Assembly (NCBI RefSeq): GCF_001949145.1
Contig: NW_019091366.1
Span: 2,729,102 to 2,793,101, forward strand
Length of the DNA stretch: 64,000 nt
From: Acanthaster planci
Taxonomy: Eukaryota; Echinodermata; Asteroidea; Valvatida; Acanthasteridae
Direction of reading: 5' to 3'
Positions 1 through 14,100 of the stretch are shown here, piece by piece. A program made the translations under genes and the position numbers. Under the pieces are notes generated by a model. That model did no database searches and was not told where the DNA came from. It worked only from the letters and a program-made list of their open reading frames with translations. Positions within the stretch are counted from its first letter, which is position 1. Every line of letters begins with the position of its first letter.

Positions 1-3000
1 ACAGTAAATTAACGTCAGTGCATAGCTTTGGTGAAGAGTTTCACAGTGAGAAAGTTGGATGCGCGAATATTTGTATGTGTGGATTTAGGGTACTCCAGAA
101 AACTACATGGTATAGACCTTATTGCTAATTGTAATGGTAATACAGCATGAATGATTTTGCATAATGGTATAAAGGCCTTGTAGGAAGGAAAAAGGGTAGT
201 TTTTTTCTCCCGTATTGGGTATGGATGCCAATGTTACATGTTATTTTGCTGTCTCTCCTGTGGACAGAACTGAGATGTCTACAGTGAGACTTTCCTCATG
301 CATGAGTTTCAGTTTTCTGCTTAATGGTTCAATTATCCTTGCATCAACTCTCCAACAGTCTCTTGAAGGCCTGTCTACATTTTCAGCATGAGATGTGGTC
401 AGTGTCACAGGCACTGAACCTACTGTACTTTCATTTTTTGTCATGTTCTTCCCAAATAAGTTCACTATTGCAGATTAAGCAGTGTAGATATCATCACTGT
501 CAAGCATGTTAAATTAAGTTGACGTGATGACTGACAATTTCACAAATCAACCTCTTTGAAAGATAAAATACAAAAAAATTAAAGTTGCTTCAGGATATTG
601 GAGTGCAGAGCACCTTGAACTTTCCTGTTTAAAGAGCAGAAAGTTCTGCATTCGTGTGGATTTTAAAGGATTAGTGTCGGGGTCATTGTCAGCCATTGGT
701 ACAAGCTATACCATCCTGATAAGGTTCTGCCTGGCTGAATCAAGTAGCGCTTAAAGATGATAAGTTGTTTATAAATGTTGTCAATTTCCCAGTCGCGCTG
801 TGGACTGGAGTAAACCAAATCAAGTGTGTGTTATCAGTGACTGATTGAGATGCTGCCATGGTCTTATTTCAGCATATTTTTATTCCTTTTTTATTGGAAG
901 TACTTTCAGTTGTCTATCATCACCAAACTGACAAGCAGTTATTGTTAGACGGGTTGAGGTTATTATATATATATATCTACCTGAACATAGCTTGCTGAGA
1001 TTGAAACCATTTGGTGGCTTGAGAAATTGCAAGGATTTAATCTTAGGAAGGTCGCGAGAGACATGGTTTGCCAGTGAAAAAATCAGGGAAACTTTTTGCT
1101 ATTTCCTTTTTCAGTGGACTGCTTTTGTTTTATTGTGAAATTTAAAGTACTCTTGGATGAAGGCTCAAAAGGAAGTTTTCCTTTTCCCATTTGAAATTTT
1201 ATATGCCGCTTCTCTATTCAAGCAGAATGAAATTGACTCTCAGGCGGTTTCAGTTGTTTCTTGTCATTTTGTGTAATTTGTAAGTTTTTAGCTGAAGTAC
1301 TGAATTTAGAACGACACTGCAAAGAGCTGAGTACATGTATTTGAGTTTTGAGATCTGTTTGGTAGATGTAATGAAGAAGAGTGTTAAAGCATCTTCCTTG
1401 GAGGTGTGTGGGGGGGAGTAAGTCAGCAATAGTCTGCATCGAAGAAGAGAAGAGAAGTAGAAGAAAAAAAACTATTTTAAAGTAAACTACAGGCTATTCG
1501 TTAGCAGATGCCAAATAAGCTGATGTCAAGCTAAGGCCTTGGGTACTTTACATGAAAGTTCTGAAAAAAGGTTGAAGGCTTTCACCTCATGTCAAATCTG
1601 TCTTCTCTCATCTGCTGCCTTCAGCGTCTACTCTTTATCTTTGCAAGTCTCCAAGTTGTAGGTATTCATTTATTTTGATTTGGTTGTACCCAAGCCCTCA
1701 AGACTATCTTCACATACCTAAAGACCCATTAGTTTATTTTGGTTGGTCTTTTTATCTCCAACAATTCCCCCCATTAGAGGTGTTTACTGATCCCTCTTCT
1801 ACCCTCCCTCCTTGTTTTCAGGAACAATATGCTTCTTACAGGGCAGGTAATCTGGACAATGGTGGATCAAGTCAGTCTAATGAAGACTGGTTTTATGAAC
1901 GGTGTTTTCATATACATTTAGGTAGGATTTGACAGACTCGAAGTGGTTTTGGGTTGGAGTGAGTTCAGAATGGGGAACCCGTTTGCTGGTCTTTATCCCA
2001 CAATGCTGATGTAGTTCTTGAGGGACTGAAGTGAAATAATTAGCAGGTACATTGTATCTCTGTTATATGGTTGGATGAGTTGTATGAGAAGACTGTTGCC
2101 AGGCTGTAGTGGATTAGAGTGGCAGGTGAATTGGTGGGGAGCTAAGTAAACTCACATTTCATTTTTGTATGGTTGTATGTGGAGTTACAAATGACAAATT
2201 TATTTTGATGAAAGTAGCCAAGGAGTTGAGTTGTCCAGAAGTTCAAAATTTGAGATGTTTGTGAACAGGTTACCTAATTGATAAGAGATTGTGGACAAAA
2301 TCCATTTGGAGGTGAAATAAAGAACAACAGTAGTTTCCTGTCAAAACAAGTAGAAATAATTTTACATTGTAAATGAATTTTACCAAAAATGTTTTAAGTT
2401 GAAACTGGAACACTGCACCATCTAGTCTTAAAATGCCAGAAGATTTCATTTAATTGACTTGAATAAATATTCATTCCAGTCCTACAAATTCTCAATGTGC
2501 TTCACTTGCCAATGAGAGGAATTAATCATCTTAAATGTACATACTTGATGAATGAAGTGTGTGAAAAAGATAATAGTGTTTTTTTTCTGGACTTTCAGCA
2601 TTTTCAAATGTTCAATCTAGCATCACAGTGTGTCTCAGTCTCACTATCTGATGCAGTATGTATGTATGTATGAGTATGTATGTGTGGGTCTGGGGGGGGG
2701 ACTTGTATCTTGGGAAAAACACAAAACAGCTTTTTATCTTTGGAAAAACACTAAATCTGGAGCAGATTGCCTGGGGCTGGACATGGCATGTGGCCACTTA
2801 TCAGGACTTCTGGTGAAATTGGTAGCAGTGAAAAAAAGTTAGGAAAATACCCCCTGGTCCATCTCTCTAGTTTTTCCTTTTTCAAATTGTTGCTGAGAGA
2901 TGGTGAAGTAATGTGACCAAGGTCACACCTCTTAAATCAGCGATGGAACATATGCATTTTAGCAGTCTCTTATTTGTGTGTGGTTGTATTGTTACCTCAT

Positions 3001-6000
3001 TAGCTCCTGCCATAAAAGCCTGATTTGGAAATTTTAAACTGAATATCACAGTGTTTGTCCAATGAACATAAGCTTTTTTTTTAACGTTTTACTCTGTCAG
3101 TAATTTTGACTTCTTTCCTTCATTTTCTGTGCTTTATGAAAAGAAATAAGTCTCTTGTTTAATTTCTGAAATATCATTGTCAAATAAGCCTGATTGTGTC
3201 CTTTGTCATGGAACAAAAAAGAGACAAAGTAGTAAACATTGATGTCATTGCTAGCCCCTGCCTTGTGATGGTGATCTTGTGTGCATGAGCATAATGTGAT
3301 TAACACATCCATATACACTGTAGTTGAGAAATGGTGAGACATGAAGGAGACACTGTCAGTGAAATGAATGCAGAGGGCTAGGGCTGAGGTGACATTGCCT
3401 AGGGGCTTGTTTGGAGAAGTCCCCCAAAAATGCTCATAGCTTGGGGCTATTGTACCAGGGACAAAGACCTAGAATTTCAACCCTCCAGTGATCTTGCCAG
3501 ACTACACCTTTTGCATGTCTCTGAGAAAACAACGCTCAATTCCCACACTCCTACGCAAATTTACCTGGATTTTTTTTAAAGTCAAAGTGCGGCTGAATAG
3601 TTCCTCTGAGTAATTATATTGGGGGTTTTCTTAGGAGTGGGGTGTGAATGGGTCTTTGTGTGCTATGTTGGTGATTTAATTAAACATTTTTTAGCAAGCA
3701 AATAAGCAGCAGGATGTTGTTCCCCAAATGCCTTGTTATCTCCTGGACCAATCCAGAAAGTGATGTCATTGGGTTGTGAGTCAATTGTGGAGAATAGGAA
3801 ATGGATGGCTGTTTAGCAGACAAACAGATAAACAGGGAAATAACAGAGCAGAACAAAAAGCTCATCACACCACTCAACTAAATTCCAAAGTAAGGTACTC
3901 TTTCAAAGTCGTATTTTAGTCTACTTTTTACATTTGCATTAATTAGAAGTGATCAAGGATTCATATAAAAAATCTCAAAAGAAAAAAATGTTTGTGTTAT
4001 GTGAAATAGCAAAAAATTGTGTATGACTCACTAGTGTATTTAAATGCTTGAATCAATTTGTCAAAACCAATTACCAACAGAAATAAAAAATTGTTTAACT
4101 TCCAAACTGATAAATGCGTGTAGCCTCTCATGCTTAGTGTAGATATTGTTAACATTGAATCCTACGCCTGATAGCTCCATTGTACCACCATCAGTCTGGC
4201 TCCATTCAAGGTATGGATTGAACTGCAGATTGTCACACGAATTACTGATAAACCCAAACGTGTATTGTGACTATCAGAACCAAGATCTCTTTGATTTGAT
4301 CAAGCTATTGTTGGAATTTCTCCCTTTCTCTACCTTTTTTTTCCCCAGTATTTTTTTTTCTTTGAGTGATCTGGACCTCATGTGGAGTGACAGCCCATTG
4401 GGTATTATGATTACATTATGCACAATTTGTCACTTCTCATATTCCTCAATGTAGTGCCTCTGATCGCTGCCTGTTCTGTCAGAAATGACAATCAGAATCT
4501 CAATATCAGATAGCAGAATGTTTGGCTGACTTGTTAGTTTGCTGTGATGCAGGGGATGTCTTCACTACACAGTTAAAGACTTTATCCTGTTTGGTGTCCC
4601 CGGCATTGGAATATCTTTATATTTTACTAAATTGCAAATGCCAGTGATTGCTACACAAAAGCAGGTCAATGGCATATTAATTATTATTTCGTAAATTAAA
4701 AAATCACGAAAAAAGAAGAAAGCACAATTATTAGACATTGTTCAGGCACTTTAATGAATTTTCTTCTGATGACAATCTCTAGAACAAAAATATTGACATT
4801 TTAAGAGACTGTGAACACAGTGCTTGGTTGTTCAAAGCATTAACATATTATAAACGTTGTAGGTTCTGATCCAGCTGCAGTTAATTCTATGTATTCACTT
4901 TCCAAATTTTAAAAGCAGGACTCGGCAAGACTGCAGATACATGTACATGAAGTTGTGAGTGGATTAAACTGTTCAAACTGAGTCCTCATGTTCTGTCTGT
5001 GATTTTGTCAGGTACCATTTCCCTTTTGACATTGATTCATTTAGTACCCATTAGAAGTAGAAGATGATCCATAATGGGCGGACCCAGCAGCACAACCCAA
5101 GCTTGGAATCATTTCCCAGCATGTTTTGTTGGTTTATAATCCTTGCACAGTGCCCTTGTTGACAGAGAGCTATTACAAGGGCTGCTTGCTGCATAATTTG
5201 TCGGCACCCCACTGTTTGGACATGCCCAAGCAAAGCCAGTAGTTCTGAGTAACCTGGCGCTCCTGCACAGGCCTCAACCAGGAACAGGAGGTTGGCATGA
5301 TTAAATCATCTGTTGAAAAAACAGACCTCTCTGGGAGGTCTACTGGAAAGAGATGGAGTGCTGTAAGACATTTTAACCATGCTACAGGTGAACTTGAAAT
5401 CGAAGGCAGGTTTGATGTCGGGTGATTTAGTCCTCAGTTGGATTGGGGCGCCGTTGGTGTCATTGGAGAAATTGGCTTGGATTGCTTGTCCGCTTTGGCA
5501 CTGCTGGATGTCATGGTCCTCTTTGTTGGCCTGCCTGAGTTGAAGCAAGTTGGTTGTGACATGAGTCAGTCATACATCTGGGACGATTGGGATTCCTTTG
5601 CAGAAGACCAAGCATTATGTTAGTCGTGCCTTCTGATGCAAAAAGCAGCATTTTGCATTCCCATAAGAGCAGAAAGCAGCTTTAAATGCTTTTGAAATGA
5701 TGACGTGTCCTTAAAAATGGGATTAATCAAAATTTAATCTCTATCCTGAGAAATCATGACTAAAAAATATAAATTATAAATTCAAGTCTGTCTTTGACAA
5801 GAAAGTCGTATGGAATGAAAAATGAACAAGAAGACAATGAGAAAAGATTACTCACAAATAGTGGGTAGTACCCAGGCATGCCCAGTGCCAAACATTTCTA
5901 TTTGCTCTGCCTATTCCAGGGAGACAGAATTCCCCTTTAAACAGTTTTGTTCCATCTATCAATCTACTGTCATTCATTCTTATACCTCAACGTAATCTTG

Positions 6001-9000
6001 GCTCAGTTGCTAGGCACTTTGTGGAGTGCCGTCAATGTGAACATTGCCTGCAAACGGCACTTTTAAAATCGAACAAAGCGCAGGGCGACAGTTGGGGTTA
6101 AATGTGTCAACATTGTTCAGCAGAATATTATCTTCCCTGTTGAAAATTGCATTGAAAGGGCTGGAAACGTTGTGTGATCCAATTAGCAGCACTGTGCATA
6201 GCCTTTCGCCAGATGTTCTTTTTCATTTTATTTCTCCACTCACATAATTTTGTTTGCTTTTTTTTGCTAAACCACCCTAAATTGACTCTCTGCATATCCA
6301 TCACTGCCAGTTATTTTGAATCTATGTTCAGCCATTATTTGAAATCGCCATGAAAAAAGTAATTTTCACCGTGGTAGAGACTTGTCCGAGGAAATGTTGC
6401 AGAAATTTCTTTTCAACTCCTGAAATTGAGAAATCATGCATTTAATCCCACACAGAGTAATTTGTTATCCTTGCCTCAAACCTCATTGGAGCCTTCCCCA
6501 TGGCATTTCTTCTTAACTTGCCCGCCTCCAGCAATTTCTTTTTAGCTGAAGAATCCGGGTGAAAATTACACAGGGCACTTTTCCACAAATGTTTGCAAAC
6601 TTCGACGCATTTTTTTCACCAGCTGTCCATTATTCTTTGAACCAGTGTACCATGAAGCTTTGTAAGGCCTGTGTGAGGCATGCTCTGAAAGGACCCTTAA
6701 GCTGTTGGCCTGGAGAGAAGCCATTGTCAGGAAAACTTGGCTGTACAGCTTGTCAAGTAACTGACCCATAAAGATATCTTCCCCCTACACCTTGTTTGTG
6801 AACACCAAGCATGTTTTCCACCAAGTTGAGTTTCACAGGTATTCTGTTGATTGACCAGTGAGGTACTCTATTGCCGTCACTCATTCCATGGCTCTCCAAG
6901 CTTCCATGCATTACATTTTTGTAACTACCTGGTATTCTTTATGGCAAGCATGTAATCTCATTTGATACGGAGAGGTGATTTTAGCATTAATAATCAAGGG
7001 TTGTTAGATCAAAGGAGTTTTTCATTTTTATCTAGTAGGTCAAGCTTGTGGGCTAAGTGCATGTAACCCATCATGATTGAAAGTTTTGGAAAACTAAAAA
7101 ATATGGAAGAATCTTCTTGGTTACCATGGTTACCATGTAGTACTGATTCAGTGCTTATCTGTAAAACTTTGAGGGGGTATGTTTAGCAGATGTGATAACT
7201 CAGGAATAACTCCAGATAAGTCAGGAATCATCCTATAAGTCCCTCCTCTTGCCCATCAGAAACAAAACTTTTTCAATTTTTCAGTTCAGTTTAACTCCCA
7301 ACATGTTCTTATTTTACACCTGCCGTCCTGATTTATGACCCATCCTGCACAATTGACCTTACTTTACAAATGAGAAAATTTTCTCATATATACCCATATT
7401 TTCTCAGACACATATCAATCTGGTCTGAGTATTTATACTTTTAGAGTACACCATCCTTGTATTTGGCTTTGACATGGAAAACATATTGCAGTTGGTCTAC
7501 AAGGACACGAAACAACTCTAAAAGTATTGGAGTACCGTCTAAATAATAACACAGCTTGGTGGGATTTGCTGAGCTATTCAGAGTTAAAAGAACTTACCGG
7601 AGATATTTCTTATGCCAATATTGACCTAGGACTGGGTTTCCGGAGACTAGCCTGGGTCAGGATAGTCTCTGCTGATTGGCTAGGTACATTCAACCACCAT
7701 GAAAGGGCAGGGGGAATGTACTTGCTTGAAAATCCAAGCACAACAGTCTGTTTTGGGAGAGATTGTTTGTGTTAGACGTCTGTAAATAAAAGAGTGGGTT
7801 TCATATTTTGCCAGTGAAGTGGGATGCATTGGAGCTTATGAATAAGCACTCACCTTGGGTACCTCCATGTAAAACTTTGCATGGAGTGAGAAAACATGTG
7901 GTGGTCCTGAACTAGCAGGAAGTTCACACCTTAGTTTGGGAAACGTTCTTTTTCCCTAAGTTGGATTGTGAATTTGGAAGCATGTTGGCCAAACTGTATT
8001 TTCATTCATTTCAAACCATTCTGTAGTATGTGGAAGTGACTTCACTTTTAGAATGTTTCTTCCAATGGTGAACATTAAGAATTCCCATACCTCAAAGCTG
8101 TCTTTGAAATCACTCCAACTGTATATCCCATCAACACAAACCATATTGGAATTAACTTGGCCTACCTCGATTTGTTCATTGCATTCCCAGCAAAATGAAT
8201 GATTCAACAACAGACAATGGCACAAAACCCCATTGTCGGAGGATGACCTTTGAACTGTCATTTCCTGCAAGATCAAGTTGAGTTGACACCATACGTTTTG
8301 GTATGAGCTACTACCTGGTAAATCACTTGGTCATTGTTATCTGGGATGGGAATTTAGTGATGTTCACAGTGGCACCTTGTTTTTATCTCTCAGCACCTTT
8401 ATTCCCACAATGCTCACCTACCCCTTTGACCCCTATGGTTCAAGTGTGTCATCTTGGATTTACATAGATCTGAGTGTCATTGGCACACATTGACCCTCAA
8501 GGGGTACAGTAGAGGTGTGGAAAGTCACTCCCCGGTGTGGAAGCATGGTGAGGCCCGGGTTAGACTTTGATATAGAGAGAACTACCCCAGAATAAATGGA
8601 CATAGCACACATTAATTTGTCCTGAAATCCTGGGGCTCAAGTTGAATTCAGCTGAGATTTGAAAACCTGGCCCTTTTCAGGAGAGTGTGAAAGAGCATTT
8701 CCCAGGAGATTGTGGGTATTAGTGGTGAAGGAACAAGGCCAATTGGTGATGAAAGAAGACCGTCCTTTTATGGGTTTATTGGTTACTGGATGCACTATAG
8801 CTGTTGGAAGAAATATATTTCCTAACAAATGTACTCTTAAAAATGCAATTTAATTGAGATGCAATTATCATGGCCGTTAATTTTGTTCCTATTTTGATGC
8901 ATTCTCTTTGGAAGAAGGATTAACCAAAAGTAAGCTAACGCCCATCATCATGAGCATCAGTTCACAAACCTGGATTTTTTTAACCATCTTACAAACACCA

Positions 9001-12000
9001 TTTTATTAACACAAAAAGTGGGGCATAGATTTTTACACCACAACTTGTCAATTTAACATAATAGAATAGGGTATTGGGAGTCAATTAACCTGCAAACACA
9101 ATGTTACCTATTGTGCTCCAAGCCAATTATGTCCTGAACAAAACCAATTACCCCTGCTCAGCCCTTTCCAAAACATTTCAGCTCCAAATCTTCAATCAAA
9201 ATAAGAATTTTGCCACAAATCATGTTCTTCGGTCAGTGGATTTTGTGGGAAGGCTAACATGATGACTTCACACCAGGTGGGCAGATGGAAAAAACCATGT
9301 ACATGTGGAGCACTGTCAATTTTCTGTAAATTTCAGAAAAAAAAATCTTCCGGAGCACGTTCCGGCGAGTAACGGAGGAAATCTGTGCATACCTGTACTT
9401 CCTGGACAAAGCAGAATGCCTCTAGGTATGATGAAGGGTATAGGGGTAAAGGAAGTTAGCAGGGAAAGATTGAGGTTGATTGATGTCTCTAAATGGCCAA
9501 TTTAGAATGGATAGACTAATCCTTTATTTATATAGTGATGAGATTTCCTGAAACACATTATTGTGGGACAGATGAAGTTAGGCTATACACCTGCTCAACA
9601 GTGTAAACTTTATCATCCTGGGATGTAAATGTGGGTTCCCAATCTTATCCATTTTACCATTCTTGTTCTTCCATCTTGATTGAAGATTTGTTGACATAAC
9701 ATGTCATCACCCAAGACAAGGAACACAGTCAAATTGCAAATTACAACTGTCATATGTTATTAATGAAAATAAATTTATATTTAATTAGTGGTGAGTTGTC
9801 AATCAGCTGTGGTTGATTACAATTAGCAGGGAGGACCATTGATGCTGAATGGCTGTATGGTTCAAATGTCTGCACCACTTCGGTTTTGCAGTGGGTTGAA
9901 ATCCTTCCTAATCCAGCATTGCATTAAAGCCTGTAAGAGCCCAGAAAGCATCCACCACAAGAACTGCTCTCCAGTAAAGATCAAATCTTTATGTATGAAG
10001 CTAGCAAAAGTGGTTTGCTACCTAGCAGTGTGGGGTCAAAGAGTGGCACCCTTTAGCACTTCAGGTACCATACCTAGGAGAAGTTATGGGCAAGCATTCA
10101 GCCCTGGGTACATAGAAACAAGAGAAGGTGACCTTATGTGAGGTGATGGCACAGCATGGTTCTGATTGTGTTTAGACTGCCTTGCCTCCCCCTGGGCCGA
10201 CCAAATTATCCCCTCTTTAACCTCTGACCTTTCAATCCCACCGCATAATCATTGGCCATGATCATGTACCAGTACCTGATCATAGGTCTTAGACCTAGGT
10301 TTGGGTATGTGCTGCAAGTGGGCGACACCTTGCTGGGTCCAGTTTCTCCAGCAGGTTCCAGTTTCGTAAGGAGGAGCTGCAGACAGGGCTGTAGGAATAC
10401 CGCTTTTTGAATCGAAAGTACCCAACAAAATAAACTCTGGTAATGTGCCTAGCAGATATGTTATCATTGGTAGTTGGATCAGGATAGATTTATGAGATCC
10501 CCAACTGCTCACTAAAAGTATGATATTAGATACAAGACTACCAAATGTTTTGATTGAAGTAATAATGATTTGATTTGTATCTCCAGGACTCCCAAGCTGC
10601 AAAATGTCTACGTCACAGAATTGTGAGACAATTGAGTTGGTTCCATCTTATATGAGAGTTGCTGCTTTATGAGTTATTGTTGCCACGACACCAATTTTCA
10701 TGAGATGCATTTTCAGTCAGGAAAATGCCAGCATTAATTTTTTTCATGTAAAGTCTTCAACTAAAACTTTTCCAATGTCTTCATCATATAGTAAGCTGCA
10801 AACTCCAGAGGCACAATTTGAGGATGTTTTCCTGGTTTTTTTTTCCAGCTTTTCATTCTCACCTGTCCTCTGTTTTAATGCTTCACTGCATTTCTGATTA
10901 ATTGATAAAGAGGGGCCAGCATGTGTAAATAATTATTCTAAACTTTGTGCGTGGTACATAAATAATCAACACACAGGCATATCCGGCATGTCAAGGGCTC
11001 GGTCAATGTTTCTGTTAGAATATTCTGTGACCTGCAGAAGTTGTCTAGCCGTGCCAGACCCACAGAATTTTGACAGGAAAATGAATAAATGATAAACAGA
11101 GCATTAAAATCATTGACAAGTCATTGAACCAGAGTGACCTAGGTCAACCCTGATTGGACAAACAGAACTGCAGGCCATTAGTGACCAAAAATATGTTTAT
11201 TAAAATACCAATCTGCATTCCAAGTTCCTGTATTGCTTCCATTTGGTACATTTTACTCCTTTCAAGATATTTTTGGAGGGTGATTTGGCAGCAAGGGTTG
11301 AAGGTACTTTTGGCTGCATTTAGAAGCTCCTGCTCTGGTTTCTTATTTGCTTTTCTGTAGGTAAGGTGACCAGATAGAAATTCTGACTTGGACGAGAAGT
11401 ATCCTTTCAGAGATATCTATCAACCTTCTATTTTTCTTAACGACTTTATTCTCACTTTTTCAATGATCAAGGCAAATAGTGAAAATTTGACTCATATTGT
11501 CAGGTAAGCTTCAAATCATAGATAGAACATGTAGAAACCTAGAGCCCTCGTCTTGTAATAAAGGACATTTATTCCTGTTCTTCCTTTTCCAAGTGAGTAA
11601 CCCCACCTCAAGAAAGGTAAACATTTTTCAGTTTCTTGTCTGTTTTTCTTCCCTGCTTTAGGTAGAGAGCAGAGGTCATATCACTTAACTACACTACTCC
11701 AGGGCAGACTAGTCTCTGTGCAATAACCTTCTAACCATCATTACCACTGACATCTAATGGACAGGTTCATGCCCTGCTCGCAAGGTACCTGATTGTTTGG
11801 GGTTTTCAAAACAGGATAAAATCTCCACAGGAACACAAAGTTTGGCTACTCATTGTTTCAAGGAGCACATTGGCATTTTAATGTATTTTCGTCAGGGACT
11901 GATTGGTGATGGTGAACAATCGCATTATTGCATGTAATTTTTGGTCAAAAGTTCTTGGTTTTTAGACATGTAAGTGGTATTGAGGGAATATTTTAATTAT

Positions 12001-14100
12001 GAAATATATTCTGAACCTGAATTTTTTTCAGCAGTTATCTTTATGTGCTTGACTTAGAACTGGCTGAAGAATCTTAGGTGTTTTCCATCTACAATCAACT
12101 ATGCCAAATTCCACAGCCATCCAGACTGTGGTCCTTGTTGAAATTATGAGTCCTCCCTCAGAGGTGATAAGCAATGAAATGCCAAGCCTGTTGCCCACAA
12201 GTCTGACCTAGGTTGTCTTTAGCTGGACATCTATTGACATATCCAGCAATGGCTTAAACCCAATAACCAAAAGCTGGTGGGAGTATTTGTTTGACCAGGG
12301 CACAAAGTTCTGCACTTGAGGTTGTCTGTCCTTGAAGCCAAGGATGTACATAAAATGAAGACCAAGACTATGCTGCTTAGATTATACTTTAACAAAGTAC
12401 TTGAGTTTGTGTGACCCTTGACCTCTAAGTGGCTTGCTGGCACCTTACATCCAAACAAACACTACCTCCAGTTTTCTTGGTCGTCTATCATCTTTGCTAC
12501 ACACATGCTCGGTGTGTATTTTAAGACTAAAGCAGCGGTAAAATTCAAAGAATTTTGGTTTGCTGTTCTGACTACCAGAGGTCAGTGGGGAGAAAATTTT
12601 CTTCCGACTCTACTAAAATAACTGGAGAATGTTCCATTTTAAGGGGCAAGATTTGGTTTTCATGTGTAAAAGTCAACAAAAAAAAGAGAAAAGAATGAGA
12701 ACAGTTGTAAGAAGTTGCTTAAGTCCAGACTATTTTGTGGATTATACTTTTCATTCCAAAATAGGTTTGTGGCTCAAGAAATCTTTTTCTAAAATGTGTA
12801 GTTTAAATAAAATTTAATCAGTATTCCAAACATTTTAGAATATTAAAAACAAATCTTGATGTTTCTTACAAGCTAGCTCCATGCAGATATTATCCTCTTC
12901 ACAGTGACTGAAATTGGATCAGGTTAGTCAGAAGCAGGCAGATTGACTTCGAAAAGACTGTGATAAAATGGCCATCAAACACCTCATGCCCTGGATTCAG
13001 ACATGTCTGATCCAGATTAATCGCCAACACGTGAATGAAAACTGGGCCATCTTGCTCTCCGATTACCACATCAATAATTTGGGGGGGTAAACTAGTTCTG
13101 CCTTTTCCCTATCCACAGGGCACGTGGAATGACCACATGTTGGAAATAAGAGATGCAGGTTATTTCTAAAAGGTATGAACTTGGCTTGGCCAACAAGTAG
13201 AGTGCATATCCCCCCAAGCTCATCTGTTGTTTTCAGTGAATTGGGGAGAGTCACTGAGGTGGTGTAACCTTTTGACTGTTCAGTCACTGACCTCGATGAT
13301 ACTGAATATCAAAACATTGACAAGTCTTGGTCTTTTTATTTAAGGTCAAAAAAACCGGACAGATTCTGTTTTCTTACCTAGTTTTCACTAATACTGATTA
13401 TCAGGAAATCAATGAAACATTGAAAACATGGTCCTTATGTCATTTCTACAGATGTACAAATGTGATTACAAACTGAAAGAAAATACTGCAGAGCATTTTT
13501 GTCAAGTTGTACAGATTTAATAATGATTACTCATCTCCACTGATACAACAGATCAGGTTTTCTATGTTTTTTGGAGTGCTTCTTTGATACAGTGGTCATT
13601 GTAGTTCGCAGCAAAATATTTTCCCATCTCAGTCCATACCATCATGGGTGTCTGGTTTGAACTCTGTGTGATCTCTGGCATCATTGCTCAATGTTCAAAG
13701 CATTTCAGTCTATTCCACAGCCTCATTATCTCCTCACTGACAGCTATGAAACATCATCCAGTGTCCCTGACTCCAAGTTTCCTTGTTCACGGACATTTTT
13801 TTCTTCCATGTCATTTTGCTTAGTAAGAACAAGTAATGCCTTAAAATAAGCTGATTTCTGATCTTTTATTCACTTTGTTGTCTATTACTGTGGCAAAACG
13901 TCCATTTCAATTGCTACAAGAAAACGTTTGTTATACTTAAGTGAACAGGACCATGGTGAACAATACATCTACAGTTCTGTATCTTTCTAACTAAAACTAG
14001 TGTGTGCTTTTTGAATGAGAATAATTATTATATAATTTGTGTGAGACTTGCCCTGATTGGTCAGTGTGGAGCATTTTTTCTGCCAGTGACCAGCTATTGG
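1..14100. other. CpG-poor non-coding DNA, no supportable gene
   Basis: No open frame here has both a recognisable domain and credible splice sites. The longest frames (7956-8276 -, 9839-10141 +, 10249-10602 -) resemble nothing I know and are of chance length. CpG is scarce by eye while TG and CA are common, much as in the introns of FGFRL1 further right. Simple repeats include an (AT)n run near 963-976 and a (GTAT)n run at 2657-2688 followed by a G run. The stretch could be intergenic, or intron or UTR of a gene whose exons lie outside the window. Confidence 0.6.

Noticed and set aside
7956-8276. 106-codon open frame on the - strand
   Set aside because: No similarity to a known family and no supporting exon structure nearby.
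10249-10602. 117-codon open frame on the - strand
   Set aside because: No known domain, no plausible splice context, chance length for AT-rich DNA of this size.
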